From: Trichoplax adhaerens
Taxonomy: Eukaryota > Placozoa > Uniplacotomia > Trichoplacea > Trichoplacidae
Assembly (NCBI RefSeq): GCF_000150275.1
Contig: NW_002060949.1
Location: 2,229,836 to 2,293,835 of the forward strand
Reading direction: 5' to 3'
DNA: 64,000 nt
The notes under the pieces: model-generated
What the model saw: only the letters and a program-made list of their open reading frames with translations
The model's database searches: none
What the model was told of the DNA's origin: nothing
Shown here: piece after piece, positions 54,601 to 64,000 of the stretch
How positions within the stretch are numbered: position 1 is the stretch's first letter
Layout of the letters: each line of letters opens with the position of its first letter
Translations under genes and position numbers: made by a program

Positions 54601-56348
54601 AACGTGCGTTTGTAATCGAAGCCAAGCATTGTGTAATCGAGCTGTAGGTGTACTGCCTGCTATCTTGATTGATCTACCACCAAAGTAATAAGATTTCACC
54701 TTAACGTCGTGATCGTTGACATTTTTATTCTCTTCTTGTTTTAGATTATCAATTAAATCTTCTACAACGACATTATCTTCTAAAATTTTATTTAAGTTGG
54801 TAGTTTGAGGGCTTTCAAAACGACTATCACCTAATGTTGAAACCTGTCAAGTTCAAGATGATAATAGAGAATCAAACAAGGGTAAAAATGAGTTCTATTT
54901 TATTACAACGCTATAATTTCCGTATCTAGTAATATACCATTATTAACTTGTTACTCCTAAATGTGGACTGCAGTATAATTTAATTCAAGGCCACAAGAAT
55001 GTAACTATGTAATTATTGACTATTTTATATACAAGTAGCATGATACATAAATTATTTAAAAGATCCTATTATAATAACTGATTCTACTTACAGGCCTAAA
55101 TCGTGTTGGTGGGACTGGGATGACATCCAAGAAGAAAGAATTTTCATTTGCTATACGTCTGTTGGAGGTAAGTTTATTAAATGTGCCAAAGACTAGCGTT
55201 AATATGCGTTTCTCATTCTTCCATAGTTGGCGTAAATGATAACGAACTTCAATAGGATGCATATATTTTTGACGAGCTAATGAATATTCGCTCTCCATTT
55301 CGGTATTCTTTCCTTGATCAATACTGTCATTTGATAGATTACTTGTGACCTGATGTACTAAATTACCCGATTCTGTATTTTCAACTAATTCCTGAAAATC
55401 AATAGTTTTATCATAATCTTCCTGGTCATCATCATCTTCCTGATCAGCCTTGGAATTATTTTTACTCTCATTGTCATAACCTTGCCAATTTACTTTCGAT
55501 TGACCATTCTCATCATCATCTTCCTCATCGTCACGGTTACTTTGATTCTTTTTCTTACTTGATACCGTCTTATCCTTGGACACGGTTGTTAATGTCATCG
55601 CATTGGACGATTTTACACGTTGTTTATAGAATACCTTAGCATGGTGCTGTGCTCGAATAATATGGGGTGGACCTTTACAACGGTTACATTTCTTCGATCC
55701 ATGTGAGATACAATAATGAAAAAATTGATGTAAAATCAATTTACGACATTGAGTTACATTTTTACTATAAGTCCATTTGGAGGTATTTTTCTTGTCTTGC
55801 AATGGTATATTGGCAAGAGCATGTTGAACTTCTGCATTGATGGCATGAATGATACCTTTTTGGATTTGTTGAAAGCTCATGTCTTCACTGCTGCTAAGAG
55901 TATTAGCCACTGCATCAGCAATATCAGGTAATTCATAGCATTTAGTCAGTAATCCATACTCGAGTAATTTCAATTGGCAGACGAAAAGATTTAAAGCTGC
56001 AGGTGTACCATGTAAATGATGGCACTGAAAGCACATCCCTTTCAGCAGCATTAGCATGTGCTTAAAGAATAACGGATGATAGACAGGTAAATGCAGATCA
56101 ATATGGCCAAAATGACCAGGACAATAATCCATAATTTGCCCACAGGTACTACATGGGCTTAACGTTTCAATTGGGCCTAATGCTGGATCGCATAGACCAC
56201 CATGATTTGCATTCATTAATCGATCAAAAGTATGCACATTGGTAATTTGTTTAACGCTTAATTTACGGATATCCTCGCTCGTATAAGTTGAAAAGCGAAC
56301 AGCTAATGGTCGTTTAATCGGTACTGTGTTATTGGACCAATTCGCCAT
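49117..56348 (-). CDS. POLR1A: DNA-directed RNA polymerase I largest subunit, complete, 15 exons
   Basis: Catalytic subunit that transcribes rRNA in the nucleolus. Exons: 56348-55092, 54843-51886, 51697-51615, 51540-51483, 51388-51279, 51190-51132, 51051-50948, 50854-50827, 50676-50587, 50519-50467, 50389-50309, 50193-50134, 50055-49960, 49730-49620, 49416-49117. All join in phase to 1815 residues (human about 1720). Visible are the zinc-binding clamp cysteines (66, 69, 76, His79; 106/109; 221/224), an acidic insert at 272-320, the catalytic Mg-binding NADFDGDE at 686-693, and the bridge-helix/trigger-loop stretch [20 protein letters not shown] near 1325-1350. A second acidic linker lies at about 1510-1600, and the Pol I-type C terminus ends in [12 protein letters not shown]. 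The start Met is followed by MANWSN and the conserved N terminus. It diverges from COA7 across 805 bp. Identity as Pol I rather than II or III rests on the absence of a CTD heptad tail and on the C-terminal match to POLR1A. Confidence 0.97.
51886..54843 (-). CDS. POLR1A: POLR1A exon 2: active-site core
   Basis: One 2,958-nt exon encodes residues 420-1405, beginning [12 protein letters not shown] directly after a TTGACAG acceptor. It carries the dock, the active site ([16 protein letters not shown]), the funnel and the bridge helix/trigger loop. It ends at HFTRVTLSQ before a GTAAAT donor. No frame break is present. Confidence 0.96.
55092..56348 (-). CDS. POLR1A: POLR1A exon 1: clamp and zinc-binding region
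   Basis: Encodes residues 1-419. Contains [20 protein letters not shown], the CFQC and CNRC pairs, and an acidic low-complexity insert (DDEEDDDEN and [11 protein letters not shown]) in the clamp head. The exon ends PTRFRP before GTAAGT, in phase 0. Confidence 0.96.
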
Positions 56349-57153
56349 ATTTTATCGATTCACCTTAGGATAGAAAAAGGCAAGGGAGTTGATTACAGTA
56401 TGACTACTTTTAGCAAGCATTTTGTACACAGCGATCCATCCATCAGGTCGAGCAATTGATCACTACGATATAGTTTACTCCTTACCGTCAATTACAAATT
56501 TCCAATCAGAATCTTTAATAGCTGCACCTATAGTGTGTTCTTATCCTTGGGAAAATCAATCTGATCAAAGCAGAAAATATTAATGAGATTTCTCGTCTTG
56601 AGTACAACGAGTCCAACCTTTAACCACCATGATGGCCGGCATGAGATCGATTGAAAGCATGAGCAAGAGCTTGTGGTGGCTTGGTGCATCTGCGTCAACT
56701 GCAGCTTGTGGCACGCACACTATGAGGTGTCATGTATCGGACTGACGGATGGACAAGAAGTTGTACAGTACTGTACAATGTACAGTGCAGTATACTGTAC
56801 ACTGTACCGATCGTACTGTAATTGCAATTCACCGGCTTAACACGCACCCTATAGAAGATGGTGTAGCTATCAGACTATTTGGAACAGTATACTATACTGA
56901 GTATAGAATACAGTCGACTACTTTCTTCTAGCTAGAGCCTACAGTATACTATATCAGACAGCAGGATACGATAGTGGTTTTTGACTGTAGTGTCCACGCG
57001 AATCTGTCCATCGATCACTCAATTATTCAGATAGGGTGACCTGCCTCATAGTAACCATGCAACGTAATTGCTGAGGAGAGGAAGAAGCTGAAGAGACCAT
57101 GCCATGGCCATCTATGTCCATTAGTACCTCTGCGTTGTTATGAATCATAGGCC
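56349..57153. promoter_or_regulatory. Divergent promoter region shared by POLR1A and COA7
   Basis: 805 bp between the two start codons on opposite strands, so both promoters and 5' UTRs must fit here unless upstream exons exist. Contents are a TACTGTA/TACAGTA palindrome cluster at 56757-56818 with weaker copies to about 56960, and an RFX X-box-like GTAACCATGCAAC at 57051-57063, about 90 bp before the COA7 ATG. It is less AT-rich than surrounding DNA. No TATA box stands out. Confidence 0.5.
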
Positions 57154-59623
57154 ATGTCTGTGGAAGATGAAGCTGGTAAAGAATTTAAGGCAAATCTACA
57201 GAGCTTATTAAAAGAAGAATGCTTCGTTGATAATAAACCTAGATGTAAGTAGTGCTTGTATTGGCTTGCATTGCTGTTAGTCCATTGGCGTTCATTCTTG
57301 CTAATGATTGCTAAATGAAATGTAAGCAAAGTGTGCAAGTAGATGATTGGCGTAAGCAAATAGAACTAACCACACAGTAGCTAGTTATTAAAAACTTAAG
57401 TAGAATCATGTCATCCTGCAGCAAGTATAGATAGTAGTATAACTAAATCTGCGGTGAAAGATTACAAATGATAACGAGTTAACGTTAGGCTTAGGCAACG
57501 CAAATACTGTACAGCTAAGTACTTGGTAAGCAATCGTTCAATGTTGAAATTGAATCATCGAGAGGTTATTAAAAAAAGAATGCTTCGTTGATAAGAAAAC
57601 CGAGATGTAAATGCTGCTTGTATTGGCTTGTATTACTCTTTATCCATTGTCATTTATTCTTGCTAATGATTGCTAAATGACATATGGACTGAGTATGCGA
57701 GTGGACGATTGACGTAAGCTAGTAGAACTAACCACGTAGCTGTTAGTCATCAAAGGATACAGTAGAATCATGCCATCCTGCAGCAAGAATATAACTAAGT
57801 CTGCGGCTGGAGATTACAAATGATGACAAGTTAACGGTAACTTTAGCCAATGTAAATAATACTGTAAAGCTTAGCACTTGGTAAACAGTCGTTCAATGAT
57901 GAAATTGAGTCATCGAGAGCTTATTGAAAGAAGAATGTTTCGTTGATAAGAAAACCTAGTTATAAGTGCTGTTTGTATTGGCTTGCATTGCTCTTTGCCC
58001 ATGGCCATTCATTCTTGCTAGCGATGGCTGAATGAGATATTGGCTAAGTATGTGAGTAGACAATTGACGTAAGCAAATAGAACTACCCACGGAGTAGTCA
58101 ATCATCTAAGGATAAAGTATTGTAGATTTACCATGTCACCCTACTACAAGCGTAGATAATAGTGTAACTAAGTCCGCAGTGGAAGATTACAAATTATTGC
58201 AAGTTAACGGTAAGAGTAGACTATACAAATACGGTACAGCTAAGCGGTCTTTCAATGATGAAATTGAATCATCTTGAAGATTGTACTTGTACACTAATAG
58301 ATGATAAGTATAGTGGTATACAAGCACTGCAGTTATTAAGTGACGAAGTAGAGTCATATCTTGCAGCAAGCATGGACAAAAGCATAGTCAAGTCTAGGGT
58401 TATAATGATAAGTGAGTTAATAACAAACCTAGACAATACCAATGCAACTAGGTAGGAATCAGATGATAAATAAGGGCATCTGCAGCAAGCACGAATACAA
58501 ACGTAATACAGCCTGCCTACGTTTAATATTCCAATTGTACTCACAAGCGTAGTGAAATAAAAATACAACTAAATAGTCATCAGATGATGAAGCAAAATCA
58601 TATCATTTTTCAAAACAAGCAATAATAGTAAATGAAGCACGGTAGCTTATGCGAATAATTTAGATCTTAAAAGTTTGGTTATGATCTTGTTCTATGAGAA
58701 ATACATAGCGCGTTTAACAGTTTTATATACTCACAACATATGTAAAATGTACGTAGAGTATACTTACATTAAAATAGTGAAACCATGTACTGCTGCAAAA
58801 GTAGCACAAACCAAAATATCATTTACTAATTTAACAATGAAACTATCGTGCCATTAGCTCTAGTAGACTAGAAATATGACTGTTAATTTCACCTTAATTG
58901 AATTCTTTAATGTTTATTACAGCATGCCATCAACTTGCAGAGCTTTATCAAAATTTTGAAAAACAGGAAGAGAAGGCATTCCATCAGTTTAAAAAAACAT
59001 GCCTTGAAATGTGTTACATGCCAAGCTGTTTTGCATTGGGAATGTATTACATGCAGAAAAGAGGTAGGTTATTTAATAGTGAACGTAAGCACTAGTGCAG
59101 GAATACCAATAATATATATCTAACAATAGAAGAAATATCAACTTTAGACTTTAAATTTTCATGCAACTGATATCTTACGCATGGAATTGTCATTATGTTA
59201 TCTTAACCAGAATTCACTGGTGGTAAAGATCCTGATAAAGCTCTCAAGTACTTCTTAATGGCGTGTGAAGCTAATATTTCTGGTGCGTGTAATAATGCTG
59301 GACTCATATTGCAACATGGTACAGAAAAAAGTCCAAAAGATGTGAAAAGAGCGGAAGCATTATTTGAGAAAGCTTGTAAAGACGACTTTGCAAACGGATG
59401 TTTTAACCAAAGTATTCTGTATCTAACTGGTAGAGAGAAGGAAATTCCTCGCGATATGGAAAAAGCGGTAGAATTAGGTGTCAAAAGTTGCAATCTTGGT
59501 CATTTATGGGGATGCATGAATGCTAGTAAAGCATACAAAACAGGAGACGGGATAGAAGCTGATCAAGAAAAAGCTAAAAAGTTTAGCGATATCGCTTTAG
59601 AGTTGATGGGAACCAAGAAGTGA
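57154..59623 (+). CDS. COA7: Cytochrome c oxidase assembly factor 7 (Sel1-repeat protein), complete, three exons
   Basis: Exons 57154-57244, 58923-59063 and 59211-59623 join through split codons (GTAAGT and GTAGGT donors, CAG acceptors) to 214 residues (human 231). COA7 acts in the mitochondrial intermembrane space in assembly of respiratory complexes and binds heme in humans. The N terminus EFKANLQSLLKEECF matches the vertebrate start (EEQVKSFLENMEVEC). Sel1-like helical repeats follow, each with a cysteine pair seven residues apart (ACEANISGAC, ACKDDFANGC, SCNLGHLWGC), the family's disulfide-stapled pattern. The end (GHLWGCMNASKAYKTGDGIEAD) matches human [22 protein letters not shown]. No cleaved presequence is seen, as expected for intermembrane-space import by disulfide relay. 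A polyadenylation signal AATAAA lies at 59676-59681, 53 bp past the stop. Confidence 0.93.
57201..58500 (+). repeat. Tandem repeat derived from COA7 exon 1 and intron 1, unit about 355-361 bp
   Basis: The unit starts at GAGCTTATT inside exon 1 (57201) and repeats at about 57562 and 57917. A fourth diverged copy starts near 58272 and traces of a fifth continue to about 58500. Copies 2 and 3 keep the exon-1 tail AAGAATG(C/T)TTCGTTGATAA, but each has an extra base after GATAAGAAAACC that shifts the frame. Copy 2 still has GAT|GTAAAT where the donor would be, while copy 3 has lost the GT. The array fills most of the 1,678-bp intron 1. Confidence 0.85.
58501..58922 (+). other. COA7 intron 1, unique 3' part
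   Basis: AT-rich sequence leading to a pyrimidine-rich TTATTACAG acceptor. No other feature is seen. Confidence 0.6.
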
Positions 59624-59675
59624 AACTGACAGAGTTTTAAATTTTTATTATACTTTATTTAAGCTGCAATGTCCA

Positions 59676-59681
59676 AATAAA
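59676..59681 (+). terminator. COA7 polyadenylation signal
   Basis: Canonical AATAAA in the right place after the COA7 stop at 59621-59623. Confidence 0.6.
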
Positions 59682-61582
59682 GTTGAGGGCAATCTCATAA
59701 ATATTACTACCCTATCCTTGAATGCTGTAATCTTTTTTTAAAAATGAGGTATGCTTAAACGAAACATTACTGTGTCCGAAAAACATAAAGTATGCAAGAG
59801 TTTTATAACTTTATTGGTATTGGCGTTATGATGTAGTAGGACTATTACAGTATGAAGTTCCTCATATACATATATAGCAAGAGTAGTGTAAGTGTACATG
59901 TATTATTTAATAAGTTTAATGTGAAGAAACAGATAATAGAAAATGTAAAGAAATTATTCTTAATTTACGATTCCGTACACACGTAGCTACTTTGTAAAAG
60001 ACTAAATTTACAGCAACGATTGGGGTAGTGCATTTATCAAATTTCTCTTATTCCCTTCGCTTTTTAGTTTTTGGAGATATAATGCTTCTGCCCCGTTCAC
60101 TTATAATGGAATGATTTATCGTTTATATAAAATACTAGTATAAGCCTCAGCTCGCGAATTAAAATGAAATGATCTTTCGCATTTGCGTATAGTAGCTTTT
60201 CTAGGACTTTCTGGGCCTGTATAATAGTACGATAATCGAAATAAAATAATCTGCCTTTAGGTAACCCTCCTAGGGCTATAAATGCCTAGCTAAATGCTTC
60301 GCTACATTAACAGATGCGTACAATCCCGTACAGTAATTAATATGAATGAAGTACACCTTCCTACGGTCTCCTCTTACTGTAAACACGTAGTTAAAAATTT
60401 TACTGTGCCATTAAGATACCGATGAATATTGCATTGTCTGTTCGTAATTAAGCATTCTACAACTCTAGATACTGTGTGGACTACGGTATTTGCTAGCTAT
60501 CCAAATATCATATTCATGAATATGAAATGAATAGATAATAATCACTGTAGCCTCCCTACGACATTAAACTCTCACAGAAGCTTTCTAGAACACTGGATAC
60601 CTTCTAAATTACATGTTAGCTGCGCTAATAGCTTGCTAATAATATAAAATAAATTGTCAATAACCATTACACCCTCTTCACGACATTAATCGCTTAGACA
60701 ACATGTTTTGATACTCTAGACTCACATTAATTGATTACTGTGAATTACACTACTGCTAGTAATTGATACACTTTCTCTGTGACATAGGTAACTTAGACAC
60801 ACATGTTTTGCTCCACTAGCGCCACGCTAATTAATGTAAAATGAGCTGTCCATCATACAATACATCAATTTCTAGGACTCTCGATACGATACAAAATAGC
60901 TAACTGCACTAATACCCTCTCAATAATGTGAAATGAATCGCTAATCCGTGAAGCAAATTGTATAAGGCTTTAAATACCCAGACAAAATGCTTGCTGTGTC
61001 AATTGAAGACTAATTATGGAATTACGAGAAGTACAACACGGTGTCGCGAAGACTATCACACAATGTATGCCCATGGAGCTGCCTTCGTTATGCAACAGCA
61101 ATTCTACTGGATGGTATAACAGTAGGACAGCGGATTAATTAATTATACAAGGCAATAGAGCATGGAACATAGACTGCTATAGTTTATTGCATTTAGTAGA
61201 TTGTTCTCTACACAATAGGATTACCGTTACGTAGTTCTATTTGATGGAACATGTTATATATATACAGTGCAATTACGACATCTATATTCTGTAGTATTTA
61301 CTGTATAATGCTAATTAGATGCTATTCGTTACTCAATTAGTTGGCATAGCAACGTTTTGCAAAACTGCAGGGGGCGATAAATCGAAGACATCGCTCTTTA
61401 TTGAATTAGTCGTCCTCTTTTACTCACCTAAAAGCTGCCACTTCTATTATAAAAATTAAAGGAATCAAACTCCATCACTATCGTAAATTAGTAGAAGAGT
61501 GTGATTCAGCATTCGATAAGATTAAAATAGAACTGTCAATAACTTGACAACGTCAATATTTCGACTTTTTTAATTCCTACAG
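59682..61582. other. Intergenic region with a diverged repeat field
   Basis: From about 60100 to 61000 short phrases recur with drift: AATGAAATGAAT-like words (near 60110, 60168, 60345, 60525, 60645, 60833, 60935), CTACGACATTAA-like words, and GACACACATGTTTTG-like words, at spacings near 100-120 bp. This suggests an old, decayed tandem array. No gene is supported. The right end contains a CTACAG acceptor (61577-61582) just before the Tctex1 gene. Confidence 0.4.
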
Positions 61583-61647
61583 TGACTATTGCTGGAAGAA
61601 TTTCCTTTCGACAGAATTCACCGACGTCAATCGTTTTAATTACTACC

Positions 61648-62169
61648 ATGACAGATATCCAAAGAAGTGCTACTGAAGCTCGAGATCGAGCAGCTCGACT
61701 GTTAAAAAAGAAAGCAAGTTTTACGTCGGAACATCCTATCCTTAGGACAAGCGGCATGGCATCAGAACAACCAATCCACCCACAAAGTCATGAAGATACA
61801 CGCAGTCAATTACATCATAAGGAAAATACTTATAAAATGGATCCGGATGTACGTTTTCCATCAGCTGCTATCAAATCAATCGTGCAAGATGTATTAGAAT
61901 CTTACTTACAAAACGAATCTTATGATTCGGAAGTGTGTCGTGAAATGACAAAAACTGTATCAGAAGTAATACGAAGCCGAGTCAAAGATCTCAACTTACG
62001 TCGGTACAAGTTGGTTTCGTTAGTTTATATTGGCCAATTAACCAATCAAGGTGTCAAATTGGGTAGTCGTTGCTTGTGGGATCCAAGTAACGATAATTTT
62101 TCCTCTCATAGTTACCAAAATGCTTCCTTATTTGCCGTAGCGACTGTCTATGGGATCTATTTAGAATAA
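61648..62169 (+). CDS. Tctex1-domain dynein light chain (DYNLT5/TCTEX1D1-like), single coding exon
   Basis: 173 residues from ATG 61648. Residues 1-60 are a polar, Arg/Lys/Ser-rich tail. From about residue 63 to the end lies a Tctex1 domain: FPSAAIKSIVQDVLESYL, then EMTKTVSEVIRSRVKDL, then RRYKLVSLVYIGQL, GSRCLWDPSNDNFSSHSY and the closing ASLFAVATVYGIYLE. The GSRCLWDP motif and the VY-x-YLE ending are typical of the TCTEX1D1/DYNLT5 branch rather than classic DYNLT1. These proteins dimerise and link dynein intermediate chain to cargo; several act in cilia. The frame is open upstream to an AG acceptor at 61581-61582, so a spliced 5' exon exists or a longer N terminus is possible. AATAAA follows at 62178-62183. 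The paralogue assignment is tentative. Confidence 0.88.
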   Translation: MTDIQRSATEARDRAARLLKKKASFTSEHPILRTSGMASEQPIHPQSHEDTRSQLHHKENTYKMDPDVRFPSAAIKSIVQDVLESYLQNESYDSEVCREMTKTVSEVIRSRVKDLNLRRYKLVSLVYIGQLTNQGVKLGSRCLWDPSNDNFSSHSYQNASLFAVATVYGIYLE

Positions 62170-62177
62170 AAAATAGG

Positions 62178-62183
62178 AATAAA
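62178..62183 (+). terminator. Polyadenylation signal of the Tctex1 gene
   Basis: AATAAA nine bases after the TAA stop. It is very close, so a later signal may be the main one. Confidence 0.4.
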
Positions 62184-64000
62184 ATAATATAATTAGGAAC
62201 TAAAACTGATTTTTTTCCCCCTTGTTCTAATCTTAGATGACGTTTCTAATTTCTCATTTACAGTAAATTTTATTTTGCCTGCTCTGTTGCATTACAATTT
62301 ATTACAGCACGTTATCTGAATTAAATTGTTGAAAGGCTTTCTATGATTTTTAAAACGTAGAGTAAAATTAGTTTTCTGTTCTCCATAGCAAATGTATATG
62401 TGCCCACATATAATGTATGTTACTTGTAGGATAATGTATTGCCTACTCAATTATAACAATATTACTATATTGGATAGAAAGAAGGAATGAATTATAACTT
62501 TATACAATTGTTGAAAAATAACATACAAGTTAATGCCTTACATCAATAATGTATATATAGATAAATAGACACTTTTAGCATCCTGAAATGCATGAAAGTA
62601 TCTGTAAATAAATCTTACTATCCATAACATGTTAAAAATATAAATTTATGCTTTCGTTGTGTAAGTAGTTAGAAAGCGATTTTTAGTTCATTTTCTGTTG
62701 ACTAGGAAAATTAAGTTGAACAAATAAGCCAATTAGGAACTTTTATAGGAGTCAAGCTTGTTTTAAAAGTGTTTTTTCAATTAATGTCCAAGTTTTAACT
62801 TATATTATCACAGTACCCTAACTACTACTACGAGTGATTGTTAATTTATACTATTAAATTTTCAATTTCAATTGAATGAGCTCTAAAAAATTATAACTGC
62901 TACGAAAATTCGATAGAATTATTGTCTATTTTCCTGTTAACGAGCGCCAATTTCTTTCAAGTATTAATTAAATCGATCATACCAATAGACTATCTCACAC
63001 TTTGTGAAATTATTTCAGTATTCTTGTATCGAAATACGGTGCTATCCCACTATATTCTACTTCTACTCTAGCTTGGTCGTCAGAATGATTGCCAAAGAAT
63101 TTAGGGTATTGACTAGATACCGTTACTATATTACCACCAAAAGTAAATCAATGATATAGTTAAATGTTACTACAGCAACGATAATAAATACTAATTAAAC
63201 ACATCCAGATATTTTGCTATACTCATATAAGTAAGAGCAATTGCTTAACAATTTAAAGTGAATGTTACATTTATAAAGTACTTAAAGTATACTGAAATTA
63301 TGATTAATAACCAACTGGCAAAAAGCAGTTATAATTGATGTTTTAATTATGAACGAAAATAGTAGAATTAAATTTATTTTCTTCTCTTTACTCCAACTGC
63401 AATAATACCAATTGTTAGCTAATAGCTATCCTTGAAAACACCATCTATTTGTGCAAATTACTTTTTCTGTATACTAAGAAAGCAATCATTGGGACTCAAT
63501 GTCTTATTGTTATTAGAGAATCCTTTTACCGTCCATGTAATTTAAAATCAAGGATAAATAAGTAAACTAATTATTTTTCAATCAGAATGATAAATTTCGC
63601 TAGCAGTTGATTTAATCTTACAATACATACGATAAAGCTTCAATTAAGGTATTGATTTAGCACTATGTATTTATGTAGAAGGTTCAGAAGCTAAGTGATT
63701 GCATGGTTGCCAGCTATAATTTAACAGCTTTATTATAGTTACTTTTGAAGTACCGATAATTGAATCATTGTTAGGTATCTAATATAGGTGAGTAATAAAC
63801 GAGTTAATTGCTTATAGTATGCAGTGGAGTTCAATATCTTTCCATAAAACAACTAAACATTCTTAACATTTGTGAACACGATATTAAATTCAGATTTAAG
63901 CTGATATCAAAGCAATTAACAATTACCAATTTAACCCACTCTTTAATCCATAGATTGGCCCTGTACTACTGTCTAGGTACCTTATATAACTAATAAAAAT
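62184..64000. other. AT-rich non-coding region to the window end
   Basis: No supported gene. Short frames here (for example 63808-63993) have random-looking composition and no splice context. Confidence 0.4.

Noticed and set aside
58255-58568. Frames of 60-99 residues on both strands
   Set aside because: They fall in the diverged copies of the COA7 intron repeat and do not match the COA7 first exon, which is at 57154.
1-64000. tRNA, rRNA, CRISPR array or transposase gene
   Set aside because: Scanned by eye for B-box-like GGTTCGA motifs, regularly spaced direct repeats with unique spacers, and transposase/reverse-transcriptase motifs. None was convincing; the tandem arrays have no unique spacers.

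Overview
This window is nuclear DNA from a eukaryote, most likely an early-branching animal. The DNA is strongly AT-rich. Genes are split by GT-AG introns, there are no operons or Shine-Dalgarno sites, and the protein set is animal-like (an AMPK-related NIM1 kinase, a midnolin-like protein, COA7, a Tctex1-type dynein light chain and RNA polymerase I). A placozoan such as Trichoplax or Hoilungia would fit the composition and intron sizes. That placement is inference: no ribosomal or mitochondrial marker is present to prove it.

Layout. About 1.8-3.5 kb, minus strand: the 5' part of a midnolin-like gene (ubiquitin-like domain, two firm exons and one candidate exon). About 5.1-6.2 kb, minus strand: a chain of exon-like blocks from a gene I cannot name, with a promoter-like patch (palindromic E-box plus two CRE-like sites) just upstream at 6.65 kb. 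About 6.7-26 kb: almost gene-free AT-rich DNA with two weak single-exon candidates. 26.1-37.4 kb, minus: complete NIM1K kinase gene in three exons, with an 8.7-kb first intron. 37.4-49.1 kb: non-coding, with a CRE-like/X-box-like cluster near 40.2 kb and two tandem-repeat arrays (41.0-42.2 and 43.2-43.6 kb). 49.1-56.3 kb, minus: complete POLR1A, reconstructed here as 15 exons and 1815 residues. 57.15-59.6 kb, plus: complete COA7 in three exons, head-to-head with POLR1A. 61.6-62.2 kb, plus: a Tctex1-domain dynein light chain. The rest is non-coding.

The genes do not form a pathway. They are ordinary housekeeping or signalling genes: rRNA transcription (POLR1A), mitochondrial respiratory-complex assembly (COA7), dynein cargo or cilium function (Tctex1), kinase signalling (NIM1K) and proteasome targeting (midnolin-like). 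POLR1A and COA7 share an 805-bp divergent promoter region. The exon junctions of all named genes were read by hand from GT/AG sites, reading phase and family resemblance.

Most unusual points: COA7 intron 1 is built from tandem copies of a ~355-bp unit that begins inside exon 1 and carries decayed copies of its 3' half. POLR1A has 77% of its coding sequence in two exons followed by 13 tiny ones, including a 28-nt microexon. TACTGTA/TACAGTA palindrome clusters occur mainly in the less AT-rich patches near gene 5' ends. I found no convincing transposon ORF, CRISPR array, tRNA or rRNA gene, and no clearly new biological system.
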